A stretch of DNA of 64,000 nucleotides from Aquimarina spongiae (GTDB lineage: Bacteria; Bacteroidota; Bacteroidia; Flavobacteriales; Flavobacteriaceae), in NCBI RefSeq assembly GCF_900141785.1, contig NZ_FQYP01000005.1, positions 346,841 through 410,840 of the forward strand, read 5' to 3'. Made by a program: the position numbers and the translations under genes. The first letter of the stretch is position 1, and each line of letters opens with the position of its first letter. The notes below the pieces were generated by a model. The model ran no database searches. It saw only the letters and a list, made by a program, of their open reading frames with translations, and was not told the origin of the DNA. Shown piece after piece: positions 16,515 through 25,345 of this stretch.

Positions 16515-17614
16515 TCTTCTAGTTTTTGAGGTTCAAATTTTTTATTTATATATTTTTCTTCTCCTTTTACTTCTACGGAGTAATCTCCTAGTATGTCTTC
16601 GATATATACCATTTTTATTACAACCATAATGATGGCGACTACGGGTACTGCGAGTATTAATCCCAATACACCTGTAAAAATCCCTAGAACAACCTGGGCA
16701 ATCAAAATCATAGCTAATGGGAATGAGATCATCTTCCTTTGAATGATAGGAGTGATGATGTTACTCTCTACGGCTTGTATAAATGCATATAAAATACAGA
16801 CGTAAATAGCATGATCTACCCCTTTCGTAAATGCGAGTAAAAATGCAGGAATTAAGGCTATAATTGGTCCAAAATTTGGTATAAAAGTGATAAGTGCAGC
16901 AAAAATGGCTAAAGTTAATGCCAGAGGCACCCCGAGTATTGCTAATCCTATACCTGTAAGAACACCTACAACTATCATAGACAATAATTTTCCCAACAAC
17001 CATTTCTTTAATGTATAACCCATGGTCAAAACTACCTGGTGGGCTCTTTCTCTTTTGGGTTTAGGAAATAATAAGATAATTCCTCGACTATACATTTTTG
17101 GTTGGATCATAAAGAAAAACCCAAGAAAGAAAATGATATAGATATCGGCTAATCCTCCAAAAAATGAACTGAAAAATAGTGTGAGTTTTTCACTATCTCG
17201 TTCATACTTTTTTTTGTAAATACGTATTTGTTGTATAACCCAATAACCCACTGGGCTGGATTCTATTTTTTGCTGCGCTTCTTTAGCAGCTAGAGGTAAT
17301 TCTTTATCCAATATTTGCATTTGCGATGAAACTCTAGGTGCTATACCAATTAAGGTTAATGAAAATACTGTTACCACTAATAGTACTGATGCGAATAAAG
17401 ATAAACCACTGTTGAAGGGGAGTTTCGATTCTATTGCAGAGGCTATTCCACGAAAAAAAGTAGCAAATAAAACACCTGCCAAAATAAGCAATAAAACTTT
17501 AAAACCTTTAAGAATCAAAAAAGTACACAGTATCATAATGATGACGATACTAGTGGATTTTATAATTTTTTTGCTGAAATCACTAATGTTAAAAATAGAC
17601 TCTTTTTTTTTCAA
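16511..17614 (-). CDS. AI-2E family transporter / UPF0118 permease
   Basis: This 367-residue inner-membrane protein has about seven to eight hydrophobic segments. It shows the family layout of two N-terminal helices, a soluble region (about 90-150), and a C-terminal block with GVPLALTLAIFAALITFIPN and GPIIALIPAFLLAF, followed by VESNIITPIIQRKMISFPLA. The family (YdiK/PerM/TqsA-like, formerly UPF0118) exports diverse small solutes; some members export AI-2 and others exchange Na+/H+. The substrate cannot be predicted. A 42-codon frame overlaps its stop codon. It lies upstream of other small membrane and stress proteins. Confidence 0.87.
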   Translation of the reverse strand: MKKKESIFNISDFSKKIIKSTSIVIIMILCTFLILKGFKVLLLILAGVLFATFFRGIASAIESKLPFNSGLSLFASVLLVVTVFSLTLIGIAPRVSSQMQILDKELPLAAKEAQQKIESSPVGYWVIQQIRIYKKKYERDSEKLTLFFSSFFGGLADIYIIFFLGFFFMIQPKMYSRGIILLFPKPKRERAHQVVLTMGYTLKKWLLGKLLSMIVVGVLTGIGLAILGVPLALTLAIFAALITFIPNFGPIIALIPAFLLAFTKGVDHAIYVCILYAFIQAVESNIITPIIQRKMISFPLAMILIAQVVLGIFTGVLGLILAVPVVAIIMVVIKMVYIEDILGDYSVEVKGEEKYINKKFEPQKLEE

Positions 17615-17638
17615 AACTTTTGATTTAATAAGATAGGA

Positions 17639-17971
17639 TCAAATAATATAAGCTTTATTAGAAATGTTTTGTTCTGGGACATGGTTAAAAAACTCAATTA
17701 TAGCTTGATTAGCGGCGGCGCCATATGAAACCAAAAAACTGCCTTTGTAACCGTCACTATCTTCCATAATATAAAGTATGGATAGGTTGGCAGGATTTCT
17801 AATACCCTCGAAGCGATGTTGCGCTACGATGCTAATATCCTTCGGCTTGTGCGCGCATTTTGTCAAACTATTGACTATTTTATTTTTCTCAAAATAAAAA
17901 TTAGTCGCGTATCCTATATCGGCGTACTTTTTTATGTAATATTTTTCGTTTTTTGGAAGATTTGCTTTCAT
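17639..17971 (-). CDS. Small conserved protein of the so-called 'PRPP synthetase'-annotated family
   Basis: Using the ATG at 17971 gives 110 residues; a TTG at 18004 would add 11 residues and overlap the preceding small gene. The segment HRFEGIRNPANLSILYIMED followed by GSFLVSYGAAA resembles a small Bacteroidota family often labelled phosphoribosylpyrophosphate synthetase. That label looks wrong: the protein is far too short and has no PRPP-binding loop. It has no signal or membrane segment. It is probably co-transcribed with the 45-residue membrane protein upstream. Function unknown. Confidence 0.55.
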   Translation of the reverse strand: MKANLPKNEKYYIKKYADIGYATNFYFEKNKIVNSLTKCAHKPKDISIVAQHRFEGIRNPANLSILYIMEDSDGYKGSFLVSYGAAANQAIIEFFNHVPEQNISNKAYII

Positions 17972-17984
17972 AAAATGAAATAGT

Positions 17985-18122
17985 TTAGCCCACAACTGTT
18001 TCAAAAATTATTAAGAAATAAATACACATTACAATAAAAGAAGCTATAAATAGTGGAACAACTAGTTTTACCACTTTTTGAGGATTTAGGTTTTGAAAGT
18101 ATTTGCCTGAGTTTTTTTTCAT
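17985..18122 (-). CDS. Small single-pass membrane protein (45 aa)
   Basis: This 45-codon frame begins MKKNSGKYFQNLNPQKVVKL and continues into one strongly hydrophobic helix (about residues 20-40) with a polar, positively charged N-terminus, predicting an inner-membrane single-pass protein. It ends 13 bp before the 110-residue gene on the same strand, so the two look like an operon. It was found by reading the minus strand directly. Function unknown. Confidence 0.5.
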   Translation of the reverse strand: MKKNSGKYFQNLNPQKVVKLVVPLFIASFIVMCIYFLIIFETVVG

Positions 18123-18149
18123 ATGTCATGGTTGTTTATTTTACATAAT

Positions 18150-18192
18150 AATAAACGGGTAAAAAATCTACCCCAGATATTACCCGTTTATT
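18150..18192 (-). terminator. Hairpin downstream of the small lipoprotein gene
   Basis: Perfect 13-bp arms AATAAACGGGTAA and TTACCCGTTTATT are separated by 17 nt, 28 bp after the lipoprotein stop on the minus strand. The T-run is weak and interrupted, so termination may be partial and allow read-through to the next small gene. Confidence 0.6.
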
Positions 18193-18219
18193 CATCCTCA
18201 ACAATTTTTCTATACGTTT

Positions 18220-18402
18220 TTAGTTCCCATCAGTTGCATCATCAACTTCATCCTTTACTTCTTCGGCTGCTTCTTCAATGCCTTCTCCAACTTCTTCTAC
18301 TCCGTCTTTTATTTTTTCTCCTGTACTTTTCTTTTCTCTACAACTTGTTAATATAGTTGCAACAAAAACAAAAGAAAACAAGGTTATTATAACTTTTTTC
18401 AT
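18220..18402 (-). CDS. Small acidic lipoprotein (60 aa)
   Basis: This is a 60-residue lipoprotein with a signal peptide and lipobox ending L-T-S-C at Cys21. The mature part is a strongly acidic heptad-like helix made of repeated E-E-V/A/I units (KDGVEEVGEGIEEAAEEVKD). Such tiny acidic lipoproteins are frequent in flavobacterial stress loci and resemble entericidin-like or YtxH-adjacent peptides in size, but I recognise no family. It is encoded just downstream of the DUF1328 gene on the same strand (23 bp gap), probably one transcript. Confidence 0.68.
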   Translation of the reverse strand: MKKVIITLFSFVFVATILTSCREKKSTGEKIKDGVEEVGEGIEEAAEEVKDEVDDATDGN

Positions 18403-18425
18403 GATATGTTTAATTTTAAATTTAA

Positions 18426-18590
18426 TTATGCCTTAAATCTTTTTCCAAAAATTAACGATACTATAAATAATACGATAAAAATGAAAAATAAAACTTTGGC
18501 AATACTAGCTGCACCTGCAGCAATACCTCCAAATCCAAATATTCCCGCTACTAGTGCTAGGATTATAAAAATGACTGTCCAACGTAACAT
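18426..18590 (-). CDS. DUF1328 (YtjA-like) small membrane protein
   Basis: This 54-residue protein was read directly from the minus strand. It begins [19 protein letters not shown], followed by a glycine/alanine-rich turn ([13 protein letters not shown]) and a second helix ending GKRF, which is the hallmark of the DUF1328/YtjA family of two-helix membrane proteins. Members are stress-associated, but their function is unknown. It is followed on the same strand by the acidic lipoprotein gene. An overlapping plus-strand frame here (18406-18612) is a shadow. Confidence 0.85.
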   Translation of the reverse strand: MLRWTVIFIILALVAGIFGFGGIAAGAASIAKVLFFIFIVLFIVSLIFGKRFKA

Positions 18591-18795
18591 AATAATTGTG
18601 TTTTTTAGTTAATATTATTGTCTTAGTACTTAAAGGATCTTTAAGAACTTGTGTAACAAAGATCATGAGATATCAGACAAAAGCTTTGCTGTATCACTAG
18701 TATTGTTAACTCCATTGCAAATAGGGATTCTGAAAGTATGCTTCTTACCTTAAAATGCAGTATCTTTAGCTATATTCAGTTTCTAATCCTATTTA

Positions 18796-19839
18796 ATGAG
18801 AAAAAAAATAAGTATACAAGACCATAGCGTTCATAAGGTCGTAATTGATTTAGCCACTAGCTTGGGAGTAGATTATGAACAAACTCATCATGAATGCTGT
18901 GTTCGATTACCCGACGAAATGGGTTCTGGATATGTTAGGTCTTTTCAGTTTGATTTTGGAGTAGGTGTGGTAGAAACGGATTATTTACTTAATAAGGAAT
19001 TTAGATTCGAATTGGAAAAGGGTACGATTCATCCTCTAAAGGTTATTTTCAATAGAGAATCAAGTTTTTTTCATGGTTTTGAAGAAGGTAAAGAATTACA
19101 TGAGGTTCGAAGATTGGAAAATACGATGGTAGCAAGTACTCCCACCAACAACCACATTTTTAAAATTCCTGCGAATGTACCAATATGCATTTTTAGTTTA
19201 GAGATCAACAGAAAATTGTTTGAAGAAAAAATAGAGTCTTTCCTTCCTAATATGAATACCGATTTGATTGATCTTTTCAGGGATGTAAATGGAATCAAAC
19301 AATTTTATTACAAAAATTATTACAGTCTTGAAATATCAAAATTTATTTCTGAATTTACAGAATGTGAGCTTACCGGTTTTATGCGACAGGTGTATCTTGA
19401 AGGGAAGGCTTATGAGATTTTAACGTTTCAACTCAAACAATATCTTGATGATTTAAATGAACCTGATAAGCGTTTGATTTTAAGGCAATCTACAGTAGAG
19501 TCTATACAAAAAGCAACATCCATTATAAGAGACGAAATAGAAAGTATGGATAACGTCGTAAATCTGGCAAAACGCGTTGGATTAAACCAAAATACACTTC
19601 AGAACGGATTTCAACAATTATATAAAACTTCGGTTAACGAGTATATCAGAAATTATAGAATTGAAAAGGCTAAAGAATTTTTAGAGTCGTCTGATCTCAA
19701 TATAACTCAAATCACTTACAAAGTTGGGATCAATTCTAGAAGCTATTTTTCAAAACTTTTCAAAAAAAAATATGGTGTTAGTCCTAAGCAATATTTGGAT
19801 CAGATTAGAAATCAGAAAGATGATTCTCGATCTGCATAA
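18796..19839 (+). CDS. AraC-family regulator, paralog A of five
   Basis: This 347-residue protein has a C-terminal AraC-type double helix-turn-helix (about residues 240-340) with the classical second-helix signature ITYKVGINSRSYFSKLFKKK followed by YGVSPKQY. The ~230-residue N-terminal region carries a segment SFQFDFGVGVVETDY that is echoed in the paralogs at 20008, 22400, 35506 and 50299. It does not look like a canonical AraC cupin motif and has no membrane segment. It probably senses a cytoplasmic signal and regulates neighbouring stress genes, but no operator can be assigned. It is the most divergent of the group. Confidence 0.88.
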   Translation: MRKKISIQDHSVHKVVIDLATSLGVDYEQTHHECCVRLPDEMGSGYVRSFQFDFGVGVVETDYLLNKEFRFELEKGTIHPLKVIFNRESSFFHGFEEGKELHEVRRLENTMVASTPTNNHIFKIPANVPICIFSLEINRKLFEEKIESFLPNMNTDLIDLFRDVNGIKQFYYKNYYSLEISKFISEFTECELTGFMRQVYLEGKAYEILTFQLKQYLDDLNEPDKRLILRQSTVESIQKATSIIRDEIESMDNVVNLAKRVGLNQNTLQNGFQQLYKTSVNEYIRNYRIEKAKEFLESSDLNITQITYKVGINSRSYFSKLFKKKYGVSPKQYLDQIRNQKDDSRSA

Positions 19840-20007
19840 AATTAATCTTCTGAAGTACTCCCGTTCTCTCTTTTTTGAATAAATTTTTGACAAAAAATTA
19901 CCGCCTTAACAGACCAATAGTGTTATTATAAGTTTCAAAATTGTTAACCTGTTTAACGTAAATCCGATTTCTTTGTACAATTCAAAAAAAGACTTAGAAG
20001 TACAGGA

Positions 20008-21021
20008 ATGCGCGTAATCGAGATCAAAAGTATAGAGGGAGCAGAAATCCTCGAACAACTCAAAATATATTTGCAAGGTAGTTTAAAAGAACAATGGGGA
20101 GAATATGTTTTGGAGTTTGATAATGAATTGGGCAAGGGGATGATACGTAGTATCGCCTTTGATTGGGGTGTTTCTCTGGTTGATTACGATGTTAATTTTA
20201 CAGAAGACATCAAGATTGTTTTTAATATAGCTGATGCTAATCCTATAGAATTCATCTTTGTTTCTGAGGGAAGTCTAGAGTATTCTAATGATTCTGACCC
20301 TCGACCAAGAAGTTTTGAGCGTTATCAGAATATTATTATTTCTTCCAGGAAAAATTCTATTGAAACTTACATTTTTCCAAAAAAAGTAGCTATCAAAGTA
20401 AATTTTATTTACGTGTTGAGAAAGGAGTATTCAAAGAAAAGAAATAATAATTTATCTTTTCTAAGCAAGAGTTTACTTGATGTTTTTCAAGACGGGAATT
20501 CTGAAACTCGATATAGTCATTTTGGAAATTTTAATCTTAAAATTGCAGATCAGATACGACAGTTACAGGAAAGCTATGAGAGCGGTATTGTGCGTACTTT
20601 GTCTATAGAAGGTCAACTTAATTTGATTTTGGCTATGCAAATGTTAGAGCATAGCAATCACGAAAGTGGGATGGTATTGCCAGAATCCCTATCCAAATCA
20701 GATATCAAAAAGATTCATAAACTGTCTGAGTATATTATAGATAATATCTCCGAACCTTTATCGGTTGATATTTTGGCCACCAGAGCAGGACTTAGCACAA
20801 AAAAATTACAACTTGGTTTTAGGGTCTTATATTCCAAATCTGTAAATGAATATATTAGGCAGTTAAAACTAGAAATATCCAGAGATTATATCAAAAATAC
20901 GGATGATTCTATATCCGAAATTGTCTATAAAATAGGCTTTAAAAGTAGAAGCTATTTTTCTAAGATATTTTTTGAGAAATATGGGATTTTACCTGCCGAA
21001 TACCGCAAAAAAATAAGATAA
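20008..21021 (+). CDS. AraC-family regulator, paralog B of five
   Basis: This 337-residue protein has a C-terminal AraC HTH pair (about 235-335): RAGLSTKKLQLGF for the first helix-turn-helix and IVYKIGFKSRSYFSKIFFEK for the second. The N-terminal domain contains LKEQWGEYVLEFDNELGKG and IAFDWGVSLVDYDVNF, closely similar to paralog D at 35506 (IQERWGEYVLTVNN, ITFDWGVNLLEYDIKF). No ligand-binding fold was recognised. It lies 168 bp after paralog A in the same orientation, and a small dimeric-barrel-like gene follows. Confidence 0.9.
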   Translation: MRVIEIKSIEGAEILEQLKIYLQGSLKEQWGEYVLEFDNELGKGMIRSIAFDWGVSLVDYDVNFTEDIKIVFNIADANPIEFIFVSEGSLEYSNDSDPRPRSFERYQNIIISSRKNSIETYIFPKKVAIKVNFIYVLRKEYSKKRNNNLSFLSKSLLDVFQDGNSETRYSHFGNFNLKIADQIRQLQESYESGIVRTLSIEGQLNLILAMQMLEHSNHESGMVLPESLSKSDIKKIHKLSEYIIDNISEPLSVDILATRAGLSTKKLQLGFRVLYSKSVNEYIRQLKLEISRDYIKNTDDSISEIVYKIGFKSRSYFSKIFFEKYGILPAEYRKKIR

Positions 21022-21150
21022 AATATTAGAAATTCACAATGGTACTGTCGTCTGAATAAATGCCTATTATTACCCCAAAATAAATTTGATTCATATCTTA
21101 TTATTTAGTATGAAACGTAACAGTCTAATCTTAAAAACCTACTATATTAG

Positions 21151-21453
21151 ATGCAAGGTGAGAGAACAATTGTACATTTAAAATTTCAATCCACATTAAC
21201 AGAATTAGAATTAAAAAAAATTGTAGAAAATAGAAAAGAAAAGGTTAGGGAGATTAAAGGTCTATTCTCTTTTTATTGTCACTACAATGATGAAACCAAA
21301 ACTTTGGGAGCCACCTATATTTTTGAAAATATTGATCTTGCGAGAGCATATATCGGTAACTTTATGATCAACGGACTCGGTCCAAAATATGGGATTATAC
21401 CCATGACTCTAAAAATTGATATGGCTCAAATTAAAAAAGAATTTCAATTTTAG
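21151..21453 (+). CDS. Small ferredoxin-like-fold (YdhR/ABM-like) protein
   Basis: This 100-residue soluble protein has a beta-alpha-beta-beta-alpha-beta rhythm: IVHLKFQSTL, helix ELELKKIVENRKEKVREI, strands GLFSFYCHYN and TLGATYIF, helix NIDLARAYIGNFMIN, and a final strand IPMTLKIDM. This fits a dimeric alpha-beta barrel such as YdhR-type putative monooxygenases, in which the phrase TxGgxYlFed-AraY is recurrent. No catalytic residue can be named. It follows AraC paralog B on the same strand by 129 bp and may be a target of it. Confidence 0.5.
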   Translation: MQGERTIVHLKFQSTLTELELKKIVENRKEKVREIKGLFSFYCHYNDETKTLGATYIFENIDLARAYIGNFMINGLGPKYGIIPMTLKIDMAQIKKEFQF

Positions 21454-21470
21454 ACAGAAGATACTTATGA

Positions 21471-22172
21471 CTAGGGAATCGGGATGTTTTTGTAGTACAC
21501 CGGATCTAACATAGAGGTATATGCAATATCATTCTTGAAGAATTCTTTGGCAATAGGGTGCGACCTAAATTTTGGAACTGATGTATGATCTAGTATGGTA
21601 TCGAGCTTGTCCCTAGGGGCTTTTGAATCCAGCCATGTTTGATAAAATTCTTTTGGGATTACAAGAGGCATAGTGTTATTTAAATTCTGAATTTTACTGA
21701 TTATTCCTTTAGACTCTGTTAATAGAATAGAACTTGTAATAAAGCCATCGGATAATGTATTGTATATGCCTCCCATACAAAAGGGTTGTTGATTTTCTAA
21801 ATATACATAGTAAGGATGTAAAGACCCTTGGTAAAGGTGATAAATAAAAAAGCCTGTTACCACTACTAGACATCTTCTTTGTTGGTAGGGTTGTTCAAAA
21901 AAGTAATCAGAACTTAGTTTATCTTTAGTAGTAGTAATTGTTTGCAGGACTTTTTGAAAATCCTTCCAATCATCATAATAATCAAAAGGTAAGATCCCCC
22001 AAATAGCAAAAGAAATGTAGTCGGGATTGTCTAAGGTAATAACTGATAAAGTAGATTCATAGTTTCCGTCAATTACAGGGTTCGGAACATAAAGTTTAGG
22101 GTATTTGAAAGGCACGCCCATTTCATTTTCTAAACGTTCTCTATTTGCAATATTTGAAACTTGTTTTAACAT
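21471..22172 (-). CDS. Degenerate SRAP (HMCES/YedK-like) domain protein without active-site residues
   Basis: This 233-residue protein keeps the SRAP scaffold: IWGILPF (about 57-63), the RRCLVVVTGFF strand (99-109), GGIYN (134-138) and the T167-M-P169 turn. The catalytic features of SRAP proteins, which bind abasic DNA through a DNA-protein crosslink, are missing. Residue 2 is Leu where the mature N-terminal Cys belongs, the Asn-Ala-Arg motif reads T-T-K, the Glu after GF is Ile110 and the active-site His is Asn165. It is therefore probably a non-catalytic paralog or a domesticated DNA-binding protein. It is transcribed convergently to the small gene before it. Confidence 0.72.
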   Translation of the reverse strand: MLKQVSNIANRERLENEMGVPFKYPKLYVPNPVIDGNYESTLSVITLDNPDYISFAIWGILPFDYYDDWKDFQKVLQTITTTKDKLSSDYFFEQPYQQRRCLVVVTGFFIYHLYQGSLHPYYVYLENQQPFCMGGIYNTLSDGFITSSILLTESKGIISKIQNLNNTMPLVIPKEFYQTWLDSKAPRDKLDTILDHTSVPKFRSHPIAKEFFKNDIAYTSMLDPVYYKNIPIP

Positions 22173-22399
22173 TCAACTTATATCTGTACGCAAGTAAATA
22201 AAAATACGCAGCGTAAATTACCTTGTTTCATTTAATTACTAACGCATATGATAAAATATAACGTATAAATTTAACGAATGTTTAGTTTGTGAATCGATAG
22301 AGTCATAGAAAAATCTAAAAACGTTAAACAAAGCAAGTTTATTACGTTACATTTGGGTGTAAGTTTCTGATAATTAATATTATATATGCTCAAGGTGTA

Positions 22400-23446
22400 A
22401 TGGTGAAGACGATGAGCTCATTTCGTAATGATATACCTCCTGAATTTTTTCAATTCCAGGAGTTGTTAGAGGGTGTTCTTGAAAAAAAGTACGATACTTA
22501 TAGTATTATACCAAATAAACAAGTTGGTACTGGAAAGGTGAGATTTATTAATCTTCAATATGGGCTACAATCGTTTGATTTTGATTTAACTCCATCTCAG
22601 GATTTAGAAATTCCAATTAAATGCATTACGTTTACTTCTCTTCAATTTTTATATTGTTTAGAAGGGTCTTGTTCACATCAGTTTGATGATTTGGATAAAG
22701 TACATACGATAGAACAATTTCAAACTGCAGTCATACATACTGAGCAAGGGTTGGTTAATCGAATTTTTGTAAAGGCAGGGGAACGTTTAGTGCTTAACAT
22801 ATTGGTAGTCAATAAAAAGGAATATTTTGCCAAGTTTGATGCGGATTCCAACAAGTTTGAAAGAAGAATTCAGGATCTTCTTAGGAAGATTGGTACTAGA
22901 AAAAGGTATTATCATTCCGGAGGACATAGTTTAAAAATTGCAGAACAATTAAAATTACTTATCGGTATAGAATATGCCAATGAAATTTCCGAAATGTTGT
23001 CGCAAAGAGGAAGATACTATTTGGTATTAGCCAGACACATAGAAAAATTTTGTCAGGAGGTTGGTAATAATCAAAATACTAGCGGTTTATTGAAAAATGA
23101 ATTGAAAGAGATAACCATTACAAGTGACTACATCAAAACACGACCAGAGGATCAACATACTATAAAAACATTGTGTGCTAGATCTGGTCTTTCTCCCGCA
23201 AAATTACAAGAGGGTTTTAAATTTATGTTTAATAGGACAGTTTCTGATTTTATTAGAAATGTGCGCTTAGAACAGGCAGAAAAACTTATTCGCACTACCG
23301 ATTTAACCATTTCAGAAGTTACTTACTCTGTTGGGCTCACCAGTAGAAGCTATTTTTGCAAAATTTTTAAAAAGAGGTATAATTATAGTCCAAAAGAATA
23401 TAAAATCAAATGCCTAAGGTATCTTAAAGAATCGACTCAAGAATAA
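22400..23446 (+). CDS. AraC-family regulator, paralog C of five
   Basis: This 348-residue protein has the AraC HTH pair near residues 245-340: RSGLSPAKLQEGFKFMFNRT and VTYSVGLTSRSYFCKIFKKR. Its N-terminal domain contains VRFINLQYGLQSFDFDLTPS and LQFLYCLEGSCSHQFDDLDK, matching the ~FxxGLxxxxFD and HxF patterns of the other four paralogs. Starts at codon 1 or codon 5 (MSSFRN) are both possible. The 227-bp upstream region shared with the SRAP-like gene is very AT-rich, with possible promoter elements such as TACATTTG at 22348-22355. Confidence 0.9.
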   Translation: MVKTMSSFRNDIPPEFFQFQELLEGVLEKKYDTYSIIPNKQVGTGKVRFINLQYGLQSFDFDLTPSQDLEIPIKCITFTSLQFLYCLEGSCSHQFDDLDKVHTIEQFQTAVIHTEQGLVNRIFVKAGERLVLNILVVNKKEYFAKFDADSNKFERRIQDLLRKIGTRKRYYHSGGHSLKIAEQLKLLIGIEYANEISEMLSQRGRYYLVLARHIEKFCQEVGNNQNTSGLLKNELKEITITSDYIKTRPEDQHTIKTLCARSGLSPAKLQEGFKFMFNRTVSDFIRNVRLEQAEKLIRTTDLTISEVTYSVGLTSRSYFCKIFKKRYNYSPKEYKIKCLRYLKESTQE

Positions 23447-23577
23447 TTTTTTATCTACATATAATCAAAAATGCTCTTTTGTTTCTAAGAATTCGTATTG
23501 AGTTAGTTAAATTTTCTTTTGAGTCAATCTTAACAAGTGTAGATGTTAATTTTGAAATAGTAAATAAAATTTAAATT

Positions 23578-24162
23578 ATGAAAAAAACAACAATATGCAT
23601 TGCACTATCGACATCTATTCTTTTCTCAAGTTGCTTGGGATCATTTAGTGCATTTAACGGACTTAAAGATTGGAATCAAGATCTTACCGATAGTAGATTT
23701 GTAAATAACTTGGTCTTTTGGGGGTTAAATATCATACCGGTATATGGTTTATTCTTTTTGGGAGATACATTGATTTTTAACGTGATTGAATTTTGGAGTG
23801 GATCAAACCCTCTTGCAATGAATGAAGGTGAAAGCGAAACACAAATTGTAGAGCGAGATGGAAATACTTACAAAATGACAGCTTCCAAAAATAGACTACA
23901 AATTCATATTGTAGAGGGAATACGAAAAGGAGAAAAATTGGATTTGGTTTACAGCCCTTCTCACAAAACTTGGAGTGCAATAAAAGCTAATGGAGAACTT
24001 ATTAAACTCTCTTCTTTTAAAGATGGTTTTTATGTAGTACATCTGCCTGATGGGGGAAAAGTAAAAATAAATCCAAGTGAATCTAACGATAAAGGATTGG
24101 CACTATTACATCATAAAATTATTTCGTTTCAGGATTGTCTGTTAACAGAAAATGACCAATAA
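23578..24162 (+). CDS. DUF3332 family lipoprotein
   Basis: This 194-residue lipoprotein has its lipobox ending S-S-C at Cys19. The following SCLGSFSAFNGLKDWNQDL, then FVNNLVFWGLNIIPVYGLFF and NVIEFWSGSNP, is the DUF3332 signature. After the membrane-near hydrophobic stretch (about 42-72) comes a beta-rich soluble part. Function is unknown; the family is found as a cell-envelope lipoprotein in Bacteroidota and Proteobacteria. It follows AraC paralog C by 131 bp and is ended by the hairpin at 24187-24218. Confidence 0.85.
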   Translation: MKKTTICIALSTSILFSSCLGSFSAFNGLKDWNQDLTDSRFVNNLVFWGLNIIPVYGLFFLGDTLIFNVIEFWSGSNPLAMNEGESETQIVERDGNTYKMTASKNRLQIHIVEGIRKGEKLDLVYSPSHKTWSAIKANGELIKLSSFKDGFYVVHLPDGGKVKINPSESNDKGLALLHHKIISFQDCLLTENDQ

Positions 24163-24186
24163 TTAGTATTGTCTGCAGATATTCGT

Positions 24187-24218
24187 AAAGAGATTGTTCT
24201 TAGAGCAATCTCTTTTTT
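24187..24218 (+). terminator. Intrinsic terminator of the DUF3332 gene
   Basis: Ten-base arms AAAGAGATTG and CAATCTCTTT around a 9-nt loop are followed by T residues, 24 bp after the stop codon at 24162. Confidence 0.85.
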
Positions 24219-24250
24219 GATTTAAGAATTAATTATTCTATTTTGAAAAT

Positions 24251-25345
24251 ATGATGAAAAGTAAGAAAAAGGCTTTTACGAAAAGAAAACTAGTGGTTAT
24301 AACAGTTATAATAGCGGTAATTCTAATTGTGGGTAGACTTTTACTGCCTTTTTATGTCAAAGAATACGTGAATGAAGTCTTGGCCGATATTCCTGGATAT
24401 CACGGCCAGGTTGAGGGTATAAATATTTGTTTACTTCGGGGGGCTTATGAAATCGAATATTTGTCATTACAAAAAATACAAGCCGACTCTAAAGTTCCAT
24501 TTCTAGACTTCAAAAGAACTAACATTTCAATAGAGTGGACTGCTCTCTTCAAAGGAAAGATCGTAAGTGAAATTGTAATGACTGAACCAAAATTAAATTA
24601 TGTTTTTGAAGATCAAGGGACTGGTGATTCAGAATCACCTGTGTTAAATGATTGGACCAAAGCGTTAACAGATTTGGTTCCTATTGATATTAATAGATTA
24701 GAAATTATTAACGGAAAAGCTTCTTTTATCCAGCTATCCACGAGTCCTACCATTGACCTCTATTTTGATCAGATTAGTTTGGAGGCAAAAAATTTAAAAA
24801 ACGTAGCACGGGAAAATTTAGAGTTGCCCTCTACGATAAGAGCCAATGCAGTTTCAATAGGACAGGGAAATGTTCAATTAGAGGGAAAACTTGACCTGAT
24901 AAAAACAATTCCAGATATGGATATTTCGTTTTCATTAGAAAAAACAAATATGAAGTCGTTAAATGATTTTACTCATCATTATACCGGACTAGATTTTGAA
25001 GAAGGCGATCTAAGTATTTATAGTGAAGTGGTTATAGTAGACAGCTATTTAAAAGGATACATCAAACCAATACTTACAAATGCCAAGTTAATCGGTAATG
25101 ACGATGGTTTTTTAGATACTTTGTGGGAGGGTTTTGTGGGATTTTTCAAATTTCTTCTAAAAAATCATAAGAAAGATTCCCTGGCGACTAAGGTCCCTTT
25201 ACAGGGAAATTTAAATAATGTAAAAACAAGTAGTTGGAATGCGATATTAAATATTTTTAAAAATGCTTGGATTAAAGCTTTTGAGAATGTGACAGATGAT
25301 TCTATTAATTTCGAAAATGTTCAAAAAGAAATGGATAAAAAATGA
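24251..25345 (+). CDS. DUF748 (AsmA-like) envelope protein
   Basis: This 364-residue protein has one N-terminal membrane anchor (about residues 14-35) and a periplasmic region starting VKEYVNEVLADIPGYHGQVE and LRGAYEIEYLSLQK, then a segment ending in the IEWTALFKGKIVSEI strand pattern. This is the DUF748 signature, a relative of AsmA-type bridge-like lipid-transport proteins that act in the envelope. Starts at codon 1 or 2 (two consecutive Met) are equally good. Its stop codon falls at the edge of the structured inverted repeat at 25344-25429. A role in phospholipid handling under stress is plausible but inferred. Confidence 0.85.
   Translation: MMKSKKKAFTKRKLVVITVIIAVILIVGRLLLPFYVKEYVNEVLADIPGYHGQVEGINICLLRGAYEIEYLSLQKIQADSKVPFLDFKRTNISIEWTALFKGKIVSEIVMTEPKLNYVFEDQGTGDSESPVLNDWTKALTDLVPIDINRLEIINGKASFIQLSTSPTIDLYFDQISLEAKNLKNVARENLELPSTIRANAVSIGQGNVQLEGKLDLIKTIPDMDISFSLEKTNMKSLNDFTHHYTGLDFEEGDLSIYSEVVIVDSYLKGYIKPILTNAKLIGNDDGFLDTLWEGFVGFFKFLLKNHKKDSLATKVPLQGNLNNVKTSSWNAILNIFKNAWIKAFENVTDDSINFENVQKEMDKK

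Noticed and set aside
18406..18612. 68-codon plus-strand frame.
   Set aside because: It is antisense to the DUF1328 gene, whose two-helix family signature is clear on the minus strand.
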